Assembly (NCBI GenBank): GCA_012295275.1
Contig: CM022668.1
Span: 10,841,863 to 10,894,362, forward strand
Direction of reading: 5' to 3'
Length of the DNA stretch: 52,500 nucleotides
Origin: Chrysomallon squamiferum
Lineage: Eukaryota > Mollusca > Gastropoda > Neomphalida > Peltospiridae
This document shows, in pieces, positions 52,499 to 52,500 of this stretch. Positions within the stretch are counted from its first letter, which is position 1. Each line of letters begins with the position of its first letter. Under the pieces are notes generated by a model. The model saw only the letters and a program-made list of their open reading frames with translations, was not told the DNA's origin and did no database searches. The position numbers and the translations under genes were made by a program.

Positions 52499-52500
52499 CT

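Overview
This is animal nuclear DNA. Genes are split into short exons with GT-AG introns, the non-coding DNA is AT-rich and full of microsatellites (AAT/AAC, CT/GA, GT, AT, AAAT), and there are remnants of hAT, pogo/Tigger-like and TA-flanked DNA transposons. F-type lectin (fucolectin/FTP), thrombospondin type 1 (TSP1) and AIG1/GIMAP-like domains together suggest a lophotrochozoan, most likely a mollusc. I cannot name the species.

The main content is a head-to-tail cluster on the minus strand of four genes for predicted single-pass membrane receptors. Gene A (18808 down to 8015) can be followed from signal peptide to stop in 12 exons: signal peptide, TSP1, two F-type lectin domains, four TSP1, transmembrane helix, and a cytoplasmic tail of 23-residue tyrosine repeats. 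Genes B (32159-22095), C (42306-34212) and D (from beyond the right edge to 44421) are recent tandem copies of a second type: signal peptide, two F-type lectin domains, TSP1 a-b-c-d, transmembrane helix, and a short tail unlike that of A. Each lectin domain is split over two exons and each TSP1 is one exon. Almost every extracellular exon is phase 1-1, so domains can be added, lost or skipped without changing frame.

The copies differ in condition. A and D are open throughout what is visible. B has a second copy of the TSP1 a-b-c cassette (seven TSP1 exons), two in-frame stops and a lost TSP1 cysteine. C has a 2-nt deletion in lectin exon 1b and a 1-nt deletion in TSP1-c. B and C are therefore probably decaying genes, or genes that survive only by skipping exons. 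In B, C and D the first lectin domain keeps the fucose-binding signature (frameshifted in C), while the second has lost its histidine and arginine.

Region by region: 1-820 is T-rich with no gene; 821-2209 is a broken GIMAP-like GTPase gene; 2560-3175 is a CT/ACTATT minisatellite; 3999-4428 holds doubtful exon fragments; 5605-5656 is a plus-strand lectin exon fragment that runs into a microsatellite; 5657-8014 is simple repeat; 8015-18808 is gene A, with a TA-flanked transposon and a truncated relative in an intron; 18809-22094 is intergenic; 22095-52498 is the B-C-D array. In each unit the intron between TSP1-c and TSP1-d carries an hAT transposase remnant that predates the duplication. D alone carries a 681-bp Tigger-like insertion. 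The spacers upstream of B and C share a block with a CRE, a TATA box and a short conserved plus-strand ORF.

Inference: the cluster encodes cell-surface glycan receptors, plausibly for recognition or immunity, which evolve by tandem duplication, exon-cassette duplication and exon decay. Function is not shown by the sequence.
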